Shown in pieces: positions 8,625 through 17,374 of a stretch of 64,000 nucleotides of DNA. Origin of the DNA: Candidatus Zhuqueibacterota bacterium. Lineage in GTDB: Bacteria > Zhuqueibacterota > Zhuqueibacteria > Oceanimicrobiales > Oceanimicrobiaceae. Under the pieces are notes generated by a model. It ran no database searches and was not told the origin of the DNA. It worked only from the letters and a program-made list of their open reading frames with translations. Each line of letters begins with the position of its first letter. The first letter of the stretch is position 1. Location: positions 26,617 through 90,616 of the forward strand of contig JAJDAD010000045.1 in assembly GCA_029262055.1 (NCBI GenBank). The letters run 5' to 3'. The translations under genes and the position numbers were made by a program.

Positions 8625-9762
8625 GATCTTGCTGGTGGATGATGACCCGACTGTGCTGCGTAGTTATAAGCGGAATCTAAGCCTCGAGTTTGATATCGAT
8701 ACCGCAGTGGGCGGTCCACAGGGCTTAGAGTTATGTGACCAAAACGGCCACTATGCTGTCATCGTATCAGATATGCGTATGCCTGTCATGGACGGCACCA
8801 AGTTCCTGGCCGAGGTGCGGAAACGTTGGCCCAGCAGTGTCCGGATGCTACTCACCGGCCAGGCGGACATGAGGGATGCGATAGCTGTTATCAATGAGGG
8901 GCAGATCTTTCGTTTTCTAACCAAACCTTGCCCGCCCGATTACTTTGCCCAGGCTCTCAAGGATGGTATTCGGCAATATCGGTTGATTACAGCCGAAAAA
9001 GAGCTGCTGGGTAAGACGCTCAGGGGTAGCATAAAGCTACTACTGGACGTGCTTTCGATAGTTAACCCGGAGGTTTTCAGCCAGTCAGTCCGCGCGCGAA
9101 AACTTGCGAACCAAATCGGCAGACATCTTGGGCTCGAGAATATTTGGCAGATAGACTTAGCTGCCCTGTTGGCTCAAATCGGTTATGTTACGATTCCACC
9201 GGAAATTCTGCACAAGAAGTACAATATGATGTCGCTGAACAAAAAGGAGCGGATGATCTTTGCCAAACATCTGCGCGTTGGTGAGGACCTGTTAGCGAAC
9301 ATCCCCCGGCTTGAGAAAGTGGCCGAGGCCATCGCCTATCAGGAAAAGCACTTTGATGGAGGCGGTACCCCGGCTGACTCCCGGAAGGGCAAGGCCATCC
9401 CGGTCATTGCCAGAATCCTGAAGCCGGTTCATGACTTCGACCTGTATGTAACGCAAGGAAGTACCGCGGATGAGGCGCTTGCGCAACTGCAAAACGATTT
9501 TCAACGCTACGACCCTGAGATTCTCAAGGCGCTTCAGGCCGTGCAGGCAGAGGCCGGAAGTAGGTTTTTTATTAGAGAGATCAGTCCCCGGCAGTTGTTA
9601 CCGGGCATGGTAGTGGCAAACGCCGTGCGTACAAAGGGCAACATCCTCTTGATTGCGAAAGGCCAGGAAGTTTCAGAAACCATGCGTCTCTGTATCTGGA
9701 ATTTTGCCGAGCAGGACAACGTCTCCGGGCCCATCAAAATCATAGAAACTCCCAGTCCCTGA
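8611..9762 (+). CDS. Response regulator with degenerate HD-GYP-like output domain
   Basis: A 383-residue protein. The receiver (1-125) is complete: D10-D12, phospho-acceptor D54 (VIVSDMRMP), Thr in LLTGQ and Lys in FLTKP. The output half resembles RpfG-type HD-GYP phosphodiesterases in layout, but the metal and signature residues are gone. The usual LLHDIG reads LLAQIG, and the usual HHExxDGxGYP reads YQEKHFDGGGTP. It is therefore probably a non-catalytic binding or scaffold module rather than a cyclic-di-GMP phosphodiesterase. A C-terminal segment (ISPRQLLPGMVVANAVRTKGNILLIAKGQEV) matches the extension found after many HD-GYP or HDOD response regulators. It overlaps the HDOD gene by 14 bases, so it is surely co-transcribed with it. 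Confidence 0.85.
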   Translation: MTRDKILLVDDDPTVLRSYKRNLSLEFDIDTAVGGPQGLELCDQNGHYAVIVSDMRMPVMDGTKFLAEVRKRWPSSVRMLLTGQADMRDAIAVINEGQIFRFLTKPCPPDYFAQALKDGIRQYRLITAEKELLGKTLRGSIKLLLDVLSIVNPEVFSQSVRARKLANQIGRHLGLENIWQIDLAALLAQIGYVTIPPEILHKKYNMMSLNKKERMIFAKHLRVGEDLLANIPRLEKVAEAIAYQEKHFDGGGTPADSRKGKAIPVIARILKPVHDFDLYVTQGSTADEALAQLQNDFQRYDPEILKALQAVQAEAGSRFFIREISPRQLLPGMVVANAVRTKGNILLIAKGQEVSETMRLCIWNFAEQDNVSGPIKIIETPSP

Positions 9763-9941
9763 AATGCTTGACCCATCGCCAGCGACCTTTCTGCCAGGAT
9801 CATCAAATCCAGGATACTTTGATCTGAAAAATCAAGCCCCAGCACTCTCCACACGTCTCTTCGTGTCTTTTTCCCGTTCCAGCTAATCATTGCTGCGTGT
9901 CCGAACGCGAACGGTTCGGCATGACTTTGCTAAACTATTTT

Positions 9942-9955
9942 TTAGATATATCTAA
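9942..9955. promoter_or_regulatory. Palindromic operator, probable DtxR/MntR box
   Basis: TTAGATATATCTAA is a perfect 14-bp palindrome 68 bases before the regulator ATG and eight bases upstream of the -35 element. Known DtxR/MntR/SirR boxes are TTAGG/CCTAA- or TTTAGGT-type palindromes of similar size, so this is the likely site at which the downstream metal regulator controls its own operon. Binding is inferred, not shown. Confidence 0.55.
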
Positions 9956-9963
9956 TTATTTAT

Positions 9964-9991
9964 TTGCATTCCCCCTTTTTTTTACTATACT
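9964..9991 (+). promoter_or_regulatory. Predicted promoter of the metal-uptake operon
   Basis: TTGCAT (9964-9969) and TATACT (9986-9991) are separated by 16 bases and lie in an AT-rich stretch 33 bases before the regulator ATG at 10024. This fits a housekeeping sigma promoter. A transcript starting near 9998 would have a short leader with GGAAAGAG as the ribosome binding site. Confidence 0.5.
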
Positions 9992-10023
9992 CGTCATAAG
10001 TGAAATGTGGAAAGAGAACAGCA

Positions 10024-10707
10024 ATGATTACGCAATCGATCCAGGACTATCTCAAAGTCATCTACAAGTTGGCGGTTAACCGCAAGCAGGTCAACACCAA
10101 TGCTATTGCTGAACGTCTTGGCGTTACGCAGGCCTCTGTAACCAGTATGCTCAAAAAGCTGTCTGAGCTGAATTTGATCGAATACAAGCCGTACTACGGA
10201 GTTGAGTTAACCGGCGGCGGGGAAAAGATTGCCCTGGAGATCATCCGTCATCACCGCCTACTGGAACTGTATTTGGCGGAGGCGTTGGGTTATTCCTGGG
10301 ACCAGGTCCATGAAGAAGCTGAGAAGCTGGAGCACCACATTTCAGAAGAATTTGAAGACAGGATGGCAGCGGTGCTTGGCGACCCGGACTTTGATCCGCA
10401 CGGCGCCCCGATCCCGAGCAAGGACGGTGTGATGCAAGAACGTTATTTGGTCTCCTTGGCCAGTGTAGGCGCCGGTGCAAGAGTGCAGGTCAAGCAAGTC
10501 AGCGACCATAACGCGGAGCTGCTTCGCTACCTCGGCAAAATGGGCATCTATCCCGAGGTCGAGATAGACGTACTCGAGAAAGCGCCCTTTGGCGGACCAT
10601 TACACATTCGAATCGCTGGCAGGGAACACCACCTGGGCGAATCACTAACCAATCAGATTTGGGTAACTCCCCAGCCGGCGCGCGACGAACCGGAGGCAAC
10701 CTCATGA
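10024..10707 (+). CDS. MntR/DtxR-family metal-dependent transcriptional regulator
   Basis: A 227-residue DNA-binding repressor. ATG 10024 has GGAAAGAG seven bases upstream and gives a typical N-terminus (MITQSIQDYLKVIYKL). Residues 22-60 are the winged helix-turn-helix (NAIAERLGVTQASVTSMLKKL), 65-140 the metal-binding dimerisation domain, and 145-220 a FeoA-like SH3 domain. Metal ligands resemble MntR more than DtxR: D8, H77, E100, E103 and H104 are present, while the MntR position E11 is Lys. The dimerisation domain ends in FDPHGAPIP, as is usual. It heads the FeoB operon and overlaps the next gene by four bases, so it probably represses iron or manganese import when metal is plentiful. Confidence 0.92.
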   Translation: MITQSIQDYLKVIYKLAVNRKQVNTNAIAERLGVTQASVTSMLKKLSELNLIEYKPYYGVELTGGGEKIALEIIRHHRLLELYLAEALGYSWDQVHEEAEKLEHHISEEFEDRMAAVLGDPDFDPHGAPIPSKDGVMQERYLVSLASVGAGARVQVKQVSDHNAELLRYLGKMGIYPEVEIDVLEKAPFGGPLHIRIAGREHHLGESLTNQIWVTPQPARDEPEATS

Positions 10708-11732
10708 TGACCCCCGGAATATTGTTGCTTTTGACTCTGTCGACCGCTCTGACCTTTGTTTTGTTCCTTTGGCCAAACTCCGGCTATTTTTGGAAGTGGA
10801 GACGCGGGTTAGCCAGCACGCGACGCGTCCTGGTAGAGGACGCGCTTAAACATTTGCACGATCAAGAGTACAATGGGCTGCTTTGCACGCTGCAGAGCCT
10901 TGCGGGCTTTTTGTCCATTACCGGAGATGAGGCGGCACAATTGATGACACGCCTCGAAGTTCTCGGGTTGGTACGAACGCTGCATGTCGGTTTTGAACTG
11001 ACCGCAGAGGGCCGGCTTGAGGCCCTGCGCATGATTCGGATTCATCGCTTGTGGGAGAAGTATCTAGCCGACGAAACCGGTGTGGAACAAACCGAGTGGC
11101 ACAAACGAGCGGAGAAACTTGAACATACCGTAACACCGCGCCAGGTAGAAGCACTCGCCGCCGCCATGGGCAACCCCAGCTATGATCCTCATGGCGATCC
11201 GATTCCGACGGCTGGCGGCAAACTGCCACCGAAGCAGGGCCGGCCCCTGACCGACCTTGAAAACGAGCAATTGGCCCGGGTCGTGCATATCGAGGATGAG
11301 CCGAACGCGGTCTATGCACAATTGGTCGCAGCCGGGATCGCCCCCGGGATGCAAATCCGTCTCATGGAAAAAACGCCGCAGCGCGTGCGCTTGATCTGCC
11401 TTGGCGAGGAGGTCATTCTCGCGCCGGTCGTAGCAGCCAATGTCACCGTGGAGGCCTTACCCACGGAACAGGTGATGACCGGATCGTTTCAGACGTTATC
11501 ATCACTGGAGATTGGGCAGGAGGGAGAAGTTCTTGGGATTTTACCGAACTGTCGCGGACAGCAGCGGCGCCGACTGATGGATCTTGGTATTATCCCGGGA
11601 ACCATCGTCAGCCCTGAGATGAGCAGTGCCAGTGGTGATCCCACGGCCTACAATATTCGTGGCGCCACTATCGCCTTACGAAAAAGCCAGGCAGATATGA
11701 TCCACATTAAGTCAATCAAAGAGGCCGCGTGA
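10704..11732 (+). CDS. Membrane-anchored DtxR-like protein fused to FeoA domain
   Basis: A 342-residue protein starting at ATG 10704 (CGGAGG seven bases before; ATGA overlap with the regulator stop). Residues 3-23 form one membrane helix followed by basic KWRRG. Residues 40-105 look like a winged helix ([35 protein letters not shown]). Residues 105-170 match the DtxR dimerisation domain ([36 protein letters not shown]). Residues 185-250 are an SH3-like domain, and 265-342 a FeoA domain ([35 protein letters not shown]). It may couple membrane iron transport to sensing, or supply FeoA to the downstream FeoB. It overlaps the FeoB GTPase gene by four bases. Confidence 0.85.
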   Translation: MMTPGILLLLTLSTALTFVLFLWPNSGYFWKWRRGLASTRRVLVEDALKHLHDQEYNGLLCTLQSLAGFLSITGDEAAQLMTRLEVLGLVRTLHVGFELTAEGRLEALRMIRIHRLWEKYLADETGVEQTEWHKRAEKLEHTVTPRQVEALAAAMGNPSYDPHGDPIPTAGGKLPPKQGRPLTDLENEQLARVVHIEDEPNAVYAQLVAAGIAPGMQIRLMEKTPQRVRLICLGEEVILAPVVAANVTVEALPTEQVMTGSFQTLSSLEIGQEGEVLGILPNCRGQQRRRLMDLGIIPGTIVSPEMSSASGDPTAYNIRGATIALRKSQADMIHIKSIKEAA

Positions 11733-12550
11733 ATCCGAACAGCAACAGTGCAGACCATGGCTGCGCCACTTGTCCGGCGCACAATCTGACGAATCTAAAG
11801 CAGCTCGGCGTCAACATGGACTCCTGGGATTATGTTGTGGCGCTTGCGGGAAACCCGAACACCGGCAAGAGCACAGTGTTCAACGCATTGACAGGTCTCA
11901 GGCAGCATACAGGCAATTGGCCGGGGAAAACCGTTGCGCGGGCGGAAGGCGGCTATTCCTACGGCGAGGCCCGGTACAAGATAGTTGACCTGCCTGGAAC
12001 CTATTCCCTGCTCTCGACCAGCACTGACGAAGAAATCGCGCGCAATTTTATTCTGTTTGGAAGACCAGACGTCACCATTATAGTGGTCGACGCTTCACGC
12101 CTGGAGCGCAACTTGAATCTGACCCTGCAGGTGCTCGAGATAACCGACCGCGCCCTGGTTTGTCTCAATCTTATCGATGAGGCCAAACGTCATCAAATCG
12201 AAGTTGATACGAGGACATTGTCACGTGACCTTGGCGTCCCGGTTGTTCCGACAACAGCGCGCCGGGGCGAAGGCATGCCCGAGCTACTCCAGGCAATCAG
12301 TGAGGTCGCCACCGGGCAGTACATTTGCAAACCGCACAAGATAAAGAGCGGCTCCCGGCAACTTCAGAAGGCAATTGAGATACTGGCGGCCCGGGTCGAT
12401 ATCGAGTATCCCGGCCTGACCAACTCGCGCTGGGTTGCCCTGCGTCTACTTGAAGGTGATGCCCGCATTATTGAAGCTGTGGAAGCAGGAGAACTGGCAG
12501 CATTAACCGGCGAAATCTCTACTCGTTCCGCAACTGAGCACAAATATTGA
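11729..12550 (+). CDS. feoB: FeoB GTPase (G-protein) subunit of split ferrous iron transporter
   Basis: A 273-residue cytoplasmic protein equal to the N-terminal third of FeoB. It has G1 GNPNTGKS (41-48), a TGNWPGKTV switch I segment, G3 DLPG (87-90), G4 NLID (147-150) and a helical GDI-like tail. The N-terminus has an H-x-C-x2-C-x2-H motif (H10, C12, C15, H18) that could bind metal or an Fe-S cluster. The stop lies immediately before the permease gene, so the two halves are separate polypeptides made from coupled frames. Gene order DtxR, DtxR-FeoA, FeoB-G, FeoB-permease points to ferrous iron import. Confidence 0.9.
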   Translation: MNPNSNSADHGCATCPAHNLTNLKQLGVNMDSWDYVVALAGNPNTGKSTVFNALTGLRQHTGNWPGKTVARAEGGYSYGEARYKIVDLPGTYSLLSTSTDEEIARNFILFGRPDVTIIVVDASRLERNLNLTLQVLEITDRALVCLNLIDEAKRHQIEVDTRTLSRDLGVPVVPTTARRGEGMPELLQAISEVATGQYICKPHKIKSGSRQLQKAIEILAARVDIEYPGLTNSRWVALRLLEGDARIIEAVEAGELAALTGEISTRSATEHKY

Positions 12551-12552
12551 AT

Positions 12553-13983
12553 ATGCCAAAAGCAACCATGAGTCCCCACGCCCTGATCGAACAGGCCACA
12601 TCTCTGCGTTGGGAGATCGGAGAGAACTTCCACGACTCACTGATGGAATCGATCTATCAGGATGCAGCCGAGATCTCCGGCCGTTCCGTGACCAAGGTGG
12701 GGGACAAACCGCGTCTTAACTGGGAAAGGAAGCTCGACCGGCTCCTGACCAGCCGACTCTACGGCTTTCCGCTTATGATGCTGATGCTTACGCTGGTCTT
12801 TTGGATTACGATTTCAGGAGCAAATGTACCTTCGGCAATGCTTGCCAGCTTGTTGGTGGACACACTGCATCCAGTGCTGAAGAGTCTCGCTGTTTCACTG
12901 GCGTTCCCCTGGTGGTTGACCGGATTGTTGGTCGATGGTATTTACCTGGCCATGGCCTGGGTCATCAGCGTGATGTTACCGCCCATGGCTATTTTCTTCC
13001 CCATGTTCACACTGCTCGAGGATTTTGGTTACTTGCCGAGAGTTGCTTTTAACCTCGACAATCTGTTTCGGAAATCCGGGGCCCACGGCAAACAAGCGAT
13101 GTCCATGACCATGGGTTACGGTTGCAATGCCGCCGGGGTGATCGCCGCCAGAATCATCGATAGTCCGCGCGAACGCTTGATCGCGATAATCACCAACAAC
13201 TTCTCGTTATGCAATGGCCGTTGGCCGACCCAGATCCTCGTCGCCACTTTGTTCATTGGGTCTCTTGTCCCGGCCGGGCTCGGTGGCCTGGTTTCGGCCG
13301 GAGCTGTCGTGACTGTGGCGCTGCTCGGGGTGCTTTTGACATTTGGCACGTCGTGGGTTTTGTCCAGAACGCTGTTGCAGGGGGAGGTCTCCGCATTCAG
13401 CCTGGAGCTGCCGCCTTACCGGCCGCCGAGGATTCTGCAAACCCTGTACACGTCCCTGATCGACCGCACGATTTTTGTCCTGTGGCGGGCAGTAGTATTT
13501 GCGGTGCCGGCAGGCGCGGCCATCTGGCTGCTCTCGAATGCTACTATTGCCGGAGCAAGCTTGTCCGAACACATCATCGATTTTCTGAACCCGGTCGGGC
13601 TCCTGGTCGGCCTGAACGGCGTGATCCTGCTGGCCTACATCATCGCCATCCCTGCCAACGAAATTGTGATTCCGACCATCCTGATGCTGACGGTTTTGAG
13701 TACGAAGATTGCCGGTTTCGGTGAGGGCGACGGCGTTATGTTTGAGCTGGATGACCTCGACGCTTACCGGCAGGTGTTCCGGGCGGGCGGTTGGACGCTG
13801 TTGACGGCTGTCAACCTCATGTTGTTCAGTCTGGTTCACAACCCGTGCTCGACCACAATTTATACTATTTACAAGGAGACGGGTAGTTTGAAATGGACAT
13901 TGATCTCATCCCTGGTGCCGGTGGGCATGGGATTGGTCCTTTGTTTTTTGGTTGCACAAGTTTGGTTTTTCATTTCAGGCTAA
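12553..13983 (+). CDS. FeoB permease subunit of split ferrous iron transporter
   Basis: A 476-residue polytopic membrane protein equal to the C-terminal part of FeoB. After a soluble stretch ([18 protein letters not shown]) it shows about eight membrane helices. The two gate motifs are recognisable: [23 protein letters not shown] with [13 protein letters not shown] in the first half, and [14 protein letters not shown] near 380-400. It ends with [18 protein letters not shown] and a last helix. Start is ATG 12553, or the TTG at 12547 that overlaps the upstream stop as TTGA; there is no clear ribosome site, so translation is probably coupled. It should move Fe2+ inward, driven or gated by the separate GTPase. 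Confidence 0.92.
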   Translation: MPKATMSPHALIEQATSLRWEIGENFHDSLMESIYQDAAEISGRSVTKVGDKPRLNWERKLDRLLTSRLYGFPLMMLMLTLVFWITISGANVPSAMLASLLVDTLHPVLKSLAVSLAFPWWLTGLLVDGIYLAMAWVISVMLPPMAIFFPMFTLLEDFGYLPRVAFNLDNLFRKSGAHGKQAMSMTMGYGCNAAGVIAARIIDSPRERLIAIITNNFSLCNGRWPTQILVATLFIGSLVPAGLGGLVSAGAVVTVALLGVLLTFGTSWVLSRTLLQGEVSAFSLELPPYRPPRILQTLYTSLIDRTIFVLWRAVVFAVPAGAAIWLLSNATIAGASLSEHIIDFLNPVGLLVGLNGVILLAYIIAIPANEIVIPTILMLTVLSTKIAGFGEGDGVMFELDDLDAYRQVFRAGGWTLLTAVNLMLFSLVHNPCSTTIYTIYKETGSLKWTLISSLVPVGMGLVLCFLVAQVWFFISG

Positions 13984-14266
13984 ACGAGAATAGTGTTTTT
14001 GCAGACTCTCACCAGTCCAGGAAAGCGTCTGCGTGCAGTATCTTTTTAACCTACCTTTGTCGGGGTGAGGAATCTTGAACGGCAGTCTTGTGTCAAATGA
14101 ACATCCGGGAAGCAGCTAGCAAGACCCGCTACCAGATCTCTCACAAGAAACAATTTATCAAGTACGACGCTCATAAGGAACAGTCCTGATTTGTGTTCAG
14201 CGGTGGAATGCGTCCTGAGCATTTGGAGCGTCGGGTCAAATCTAATTGAAGGACAGGTCTATCGAT

Positions 14267-15487
14267 ATGAAAATAACCACAGTAACACTCGTGCTTTTCA
14301 GTCTTGCAGTATCATCCTGCGGCGACCTCGTCACAGAGGCGCCGGATGACAATCAAGTATTCGACGCGCCTCTGGACGGTCTGACCGGCGCGCAGCTCAA
14401 AGCCCATCTCGATGGCGACGAAGCGTTCGGGGAAACCTTCACGGTGGAAACGGGCCTCGGTCCGGTTTTCAATCAGACGGCGTGCGTCAATTGCCATCCG
14501 GACGAAGGGCGGGCGCACCCGGCGACCAACCTGATTAGATTCGGTCGCACGCGCTCAGACGGATCATTTGATGTAATGCCTGAGTTTGGCGGCCCACAAT
14601 TGCAGGATCGCTCAATACCCGGGTATCCGGCGGAGGTATTGCCGGACCAGGTTACCGGCATCTCCGAACGCGGCGGCCCCATCGCTGTCGGCCTGGGTTT
14701 CATTGAGGCCATTCCAGATGCGGCGATTCTCGCCCAAGAGGATCCTGATGACGCGGATGGCGACGGGATTTCAGGTCGGGCAAATTTTGTGGCTGCCCCT
14801 GACTTCCTGCCCATCGCTGCTGACAAAGTCGTTCGCAATGGCCGCCACCTTGGACGCTTTGGCAGAAAAGCCACAGCCATCGATCTCTTGCACCAAACCG
14901 TGAGCGCCTACAAAGCTGACATGGGTATCTCGACGGACTTTGACCCGGTTGACTTGTTTAACCCAATCGTGGGCAATGTTGTCGGCGACAACGTCACCGA
15001 CCCGGAATTGTCGGCGGAAGTTGTGCAGAATGTGGTGTTCTACCTGCAGACTCTGCGGGAGCCATTGCGCCGGAATGAGCAGGATTCGCAGGTACTGGAA
15101 GGCGAGTCTCTATTTGCGGAAATCGGCTGTGCCGCATGTCACACCCCGGAAATGACATCCGGCGCCAGCGCGATTTCCGTCCTGGCTTTCAAACCGGTCC
15201 GATTGTACTCAGACCTGCTCCTGCACGATATGGGACCGGCCTTGGCCGACAATTTTCCCGAGGGCGATGCATCCGGCACGGAATGGCGGACGACGCCGCT
15301 GTGGGGTGTGGGTATCGTGGAGAATCTTCTGGGTGGGACTCCGTTCTATCTGCACGACGGCAGGACTTCGGATCTGGTGGAGGTGATCCAACTGCACGGG
15401 GGCGAAGCAGAGGGGGCGAGCAATCGTTTCGGGCAGTTGAACGACCAGCAGAAAGCTGCAGTGCTGGCTTTTCTTAAATCACTTTGA
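14267..15487 (+). CDS. Di-haem c-type cytochrome lipoprotein (DUF1111/di-haem oxidoreductase family)
   Basis: A 406-residue lipoprotein: signal MKITTVTLVLFSLAVSSC with lipidated Cys 18 and GGACAGG nine bases before the ATG. Two haem c motifs are visible, CVNCH (C73-H77) and CAACH (C288-H292). Conserved blocks of the DUF1111 (thiol oxidoreductase-like) family include ERGGPIAVGLGFIEAIPD, DADGDGISGR, LGRFGRKA and FYLHDGRTSDLVEVI. Family members are periplasmic electron-transfer proteins; the partner is unknown. It lies four bases before a Rieske gene, with a porin gene following, so an envelope redox module is likely. Confidence 0.88.
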   Translation: MKITTVTLVLFSLAVSSCGDLVTEAPDDNQVFDAPLDGLTGAQLKAHLDGDEAFGETFTVETGLGPVFNQTACVNCHPDEGRAHPATNLIRFGRTRSDGSFDVMPEFGGPQLQDRSIPGYPAEVLPDQVTGISERGGPIAVGLGFIEAIPDAAILAQEDPDDADGDGISGRANFVAAPDFLPIAADKVVRNGRHLGRFGRKATAIDLLHQTVSAYKADMGISTDFDPVDLFNPIVGNVVGDNVTDPELSAEVVQNVVFYLQTLREPLRRNEQDSQVLEGESLFAEIGCAACHTPEMTSGASAISVLAFKPVRLYSDLLLHDMGPALADNFPEGDASGTEWRTTPLWGVGIVENLLGGTPFYLHDGRTSDLVEVIQLHGGEAEGASNRFGQLNDQQKAAVLAFLKSL

Positions 15488-15491
15488 TGCC

Positions 15492-15926
15492 TTGTTGTCG
15501 AGACGTGACATCCTGAAATTAGCCGGCACTACTTTGCTGTCGCCGGCTGCCATCGCCTCCCTTTTGACAAGCTGCGCAGGCGGTCTGGCAACTTACCGAA
15601 CCAGAGTAGAAAGCAGGAGGGTAGTGTTGCCCAAAGAAAGGGCTGCGGCTTTGCTTGTGCCGAACGGCGTGATGCTGGTAGTTGCCACGTCTGTCCCGGG
15701 GGCGATCATTCTGAGGAACGTTGCCGGGCACGGTATCATTGCCCTGTCTTCCAAGTGCACCCACCGCGGCTGCGAAGTTCGGCCATTCCCGCACTCTTCG
15801 CAATGCCCCTGCCACGGTTCGGAATTTGACCAACTTGGGGAGGTGCAGCAAGGACCTGCCCGGTCGCCGCTGCACCGATACTCAGTAATTGAAAATGAAG
15901 ACACAATCATCATCAAATTAGGATAG
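15492..15926 (+). CDS. Rieske [2Fe-2S] protein with Tat signal
   Basis: A 144-residue exported Rieske protein. No ATG fits; the frame opens with TTG TTG (15492 or 15495). The N-terminus is a twin-arginine signal (SRRDILKLAG) that ends in a possible lipobox (LTSC, C28). The cluster motifs are complete: C89-x-H91 with C94, and C105-x2-H108 with C107, the extra cysteines forming the usual disulphide. It is the small soluble-type Rieske domain rather than a full cytochrome bc1 subunit, and no cytochrome b lies nearby. Placed between a di-haem cytochrome and a porin, it could pass electrons in the periplasm. Confidence 0.9.
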   Translation: MLSRRDILKLAGTTLLSPAAIASLLTSCAGGLATYRTRVESRRVVLPKERAAALLVPNGVMLVVATSVPGAIILRNVAGHGIIALSSKCTHRGCEVRPFPHSSQCPCHGSEFDQLGEVQQGPARSPLHRYSVIENEDTIIIKLG

Positions 15927-15931
15927 AAAAA

Positions 15932-17143
15932 ATGAAAGCATATCGAACCGGAATAACCGCAGTGCTGCTCGCGCTCTCCTTTGCCGGTCTGTTCGCACAG
16001 GAGCCTGCGGCACCGGACAGTCTTGAAAGAACACCGAACGTCATAGGCGGAATCTATGACCGTCCTTATATTTACCGCATGGGTGGCAACATCGCCATCG
16101 GCGGCTATATGGAAATGAACTCAAACTTTGCGCGTGAGGAAGGTATCTCCGAAGGATTGTCATTCGAGGCGCGCCGCTTCAATGTTTTTCTCTACTCAGC
16201 GATTTCTGAGCGGGTCAAGCTCACCTCGGAGCTGGAGTTTGAGCACGGGGCGGAGGAAATAGCCCTGGAAACCGCCCTGGTGGATGTCCTGTTCCATACG
16301 GCGATCAATCTGCGCGCCGGCATTCTGCTGTCGCCCATCGGCAGGTTCAACATCGCGCATGACAGCCCGCGTTACGACATCGTCGAGCGCCCGCTGGTTG
16401 CAACTGAGATCATCCCGTCGACTCTGTCGGAAGTTGGGTTGGGCTTTTTTGGCGCACTGTACGCCACCCCGTATGACCGTTTCACCTATGAGGTTTATCT
16501 GGTCAACGGGCTGGGCGATGGCATCGTCGGAGGCTCCGGAGAGGGAACCAGAATTTCATCCGGTAAATCCGGGACCGCCTTCGAGGAAGACAACAACCAC
16601 TCGCTGGCCGTAACTTCCAGAATCGCGCTAAATCCGCGCTTTGGTGGTGAATTCGGCTTGTCGTTCTACAGCGGCAACTACAACACTTATGAGATAGAGG
16701 ACGTTCGCGTCGACGATAAGCGCAACGTCACAATTGTCGCGCTAGACGCGGAGTACAAGTGGCGGCGATTTAACTTTCGCGGAGAGGCCGCGCTGGCAGA
16801 TATCGACGTACCGGCCAGTCTCACCGAGCTCTTTGCTGATCGGCAACACGGCTTCTATGCCGAAGCCGGTTACGGCCTGTTCCAGGGACCGTTCCTCGGG
16901 GCACCCGACGCCTCTCTGGGCGTGGTCGCGCGGTATGACTACATTGACCTTAACGACGGAACCTTCAGCGCGACCGGGCAAGACATTGGTGACTCGCAAA
17001 AACAAGCGACCGTGGGCCTGTCCCTGCGTCCTACCGTCGAGACTTCCATCCGGGTCAGCTATGCCAGAAAGTGGAGCCGGGATGCGTTTGGCAACCGGCG
17101 TAACAGCGCAAATTTGCAGTTTGGCGTCGCGACCTATTTTTGA
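15932..17143 (+). CDS. Outer-membrane porin (phosphate-selective porin O/P-like)
   Basis: A 403-residue protein with a signal peptide (GITAVLLALSFAGLFAQ) and a beta-barrel pattern throughout. Recognisable segments are GNIAIGGYMEMN, SFEARRFNVFLYSAISERVKLTSELEFEHG, a long LLSPIGRFNIAHD plug-like part, and an aromatic end (LQFGVATYF). The strand RRFNVFLYSAISERVKL is typical of OprO/OprP-like or DcaP-like porins. Start ATG 15932 follows AGGATAG. It comes five bases after the Rieske stop and closes the di-haem/Rieske/porin operon. The solute is unknown. Confidence 0.78.
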   Translation: MKAYRTGITAVLLALSFAGLFAQEPAAPDSLERTPNVIGGIYDRPYIYRMGGNIAIGGYMEMNSNFAREEGISEGLSFEARRFNVFLYSAISERVKLTSELEFEHGAEEIALETALVDVLFHTAINLRAGILLSPIGRFNIAHDSPRYDIVERPLVATEIIPSTLSEVGLGFFGALYATPYDRFTYEVYLVNGLGDGIVGGSGEGTRISSGKSGTAFEEDNNHSLAVTSRIALNPRFGGEFGLSFYSGNYNTYEIEDVRVDDKRNVTIVALDAEYKWRRFNFRGEAALADIDVPASLTELFADRQHGFYAEAGYGLFQGPFLGAPDASLGVVARYDYIDLNDGTFSATGQDIGDSQKQATVGLSLRPTVETSIRVSYARKWSRDAFGNRRNSANLQFGVATYF

Positions 17144-17374
17144 TCCGAAATCATTATCTTCTGCTCCAGTTACCTGTTGACTGTGCCCACTTTTAGTTGT
17201 AATTTCCGGCACCGGTTTACGGAATAAACAACGAGATTTACCAGCTTGTTCACCTGAGTGGGATCAACACCGCGCCTGCAGAAGGGGCTATGCCATCCAA
17301 GTCATACATCATTCGCGGGCGACAAGATCCGGGTTGAATTCAGGGGAGAGCTCAAAGGAAACCAGGAGATCATG

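Noticed and set aside
9901..9919. Small hairpin CCGAAC-N7-GTTCGG before the metal operator
   Set aside because: Only six pairs, no T-run and no clear role; too weak to call as a terminator.
13207..13839. 210-residue open frame opposite the FeoB permease
   Set aside because: Low-complexity Gln/Arg/Asp composition with no start signal; the FeoB frame is certain.
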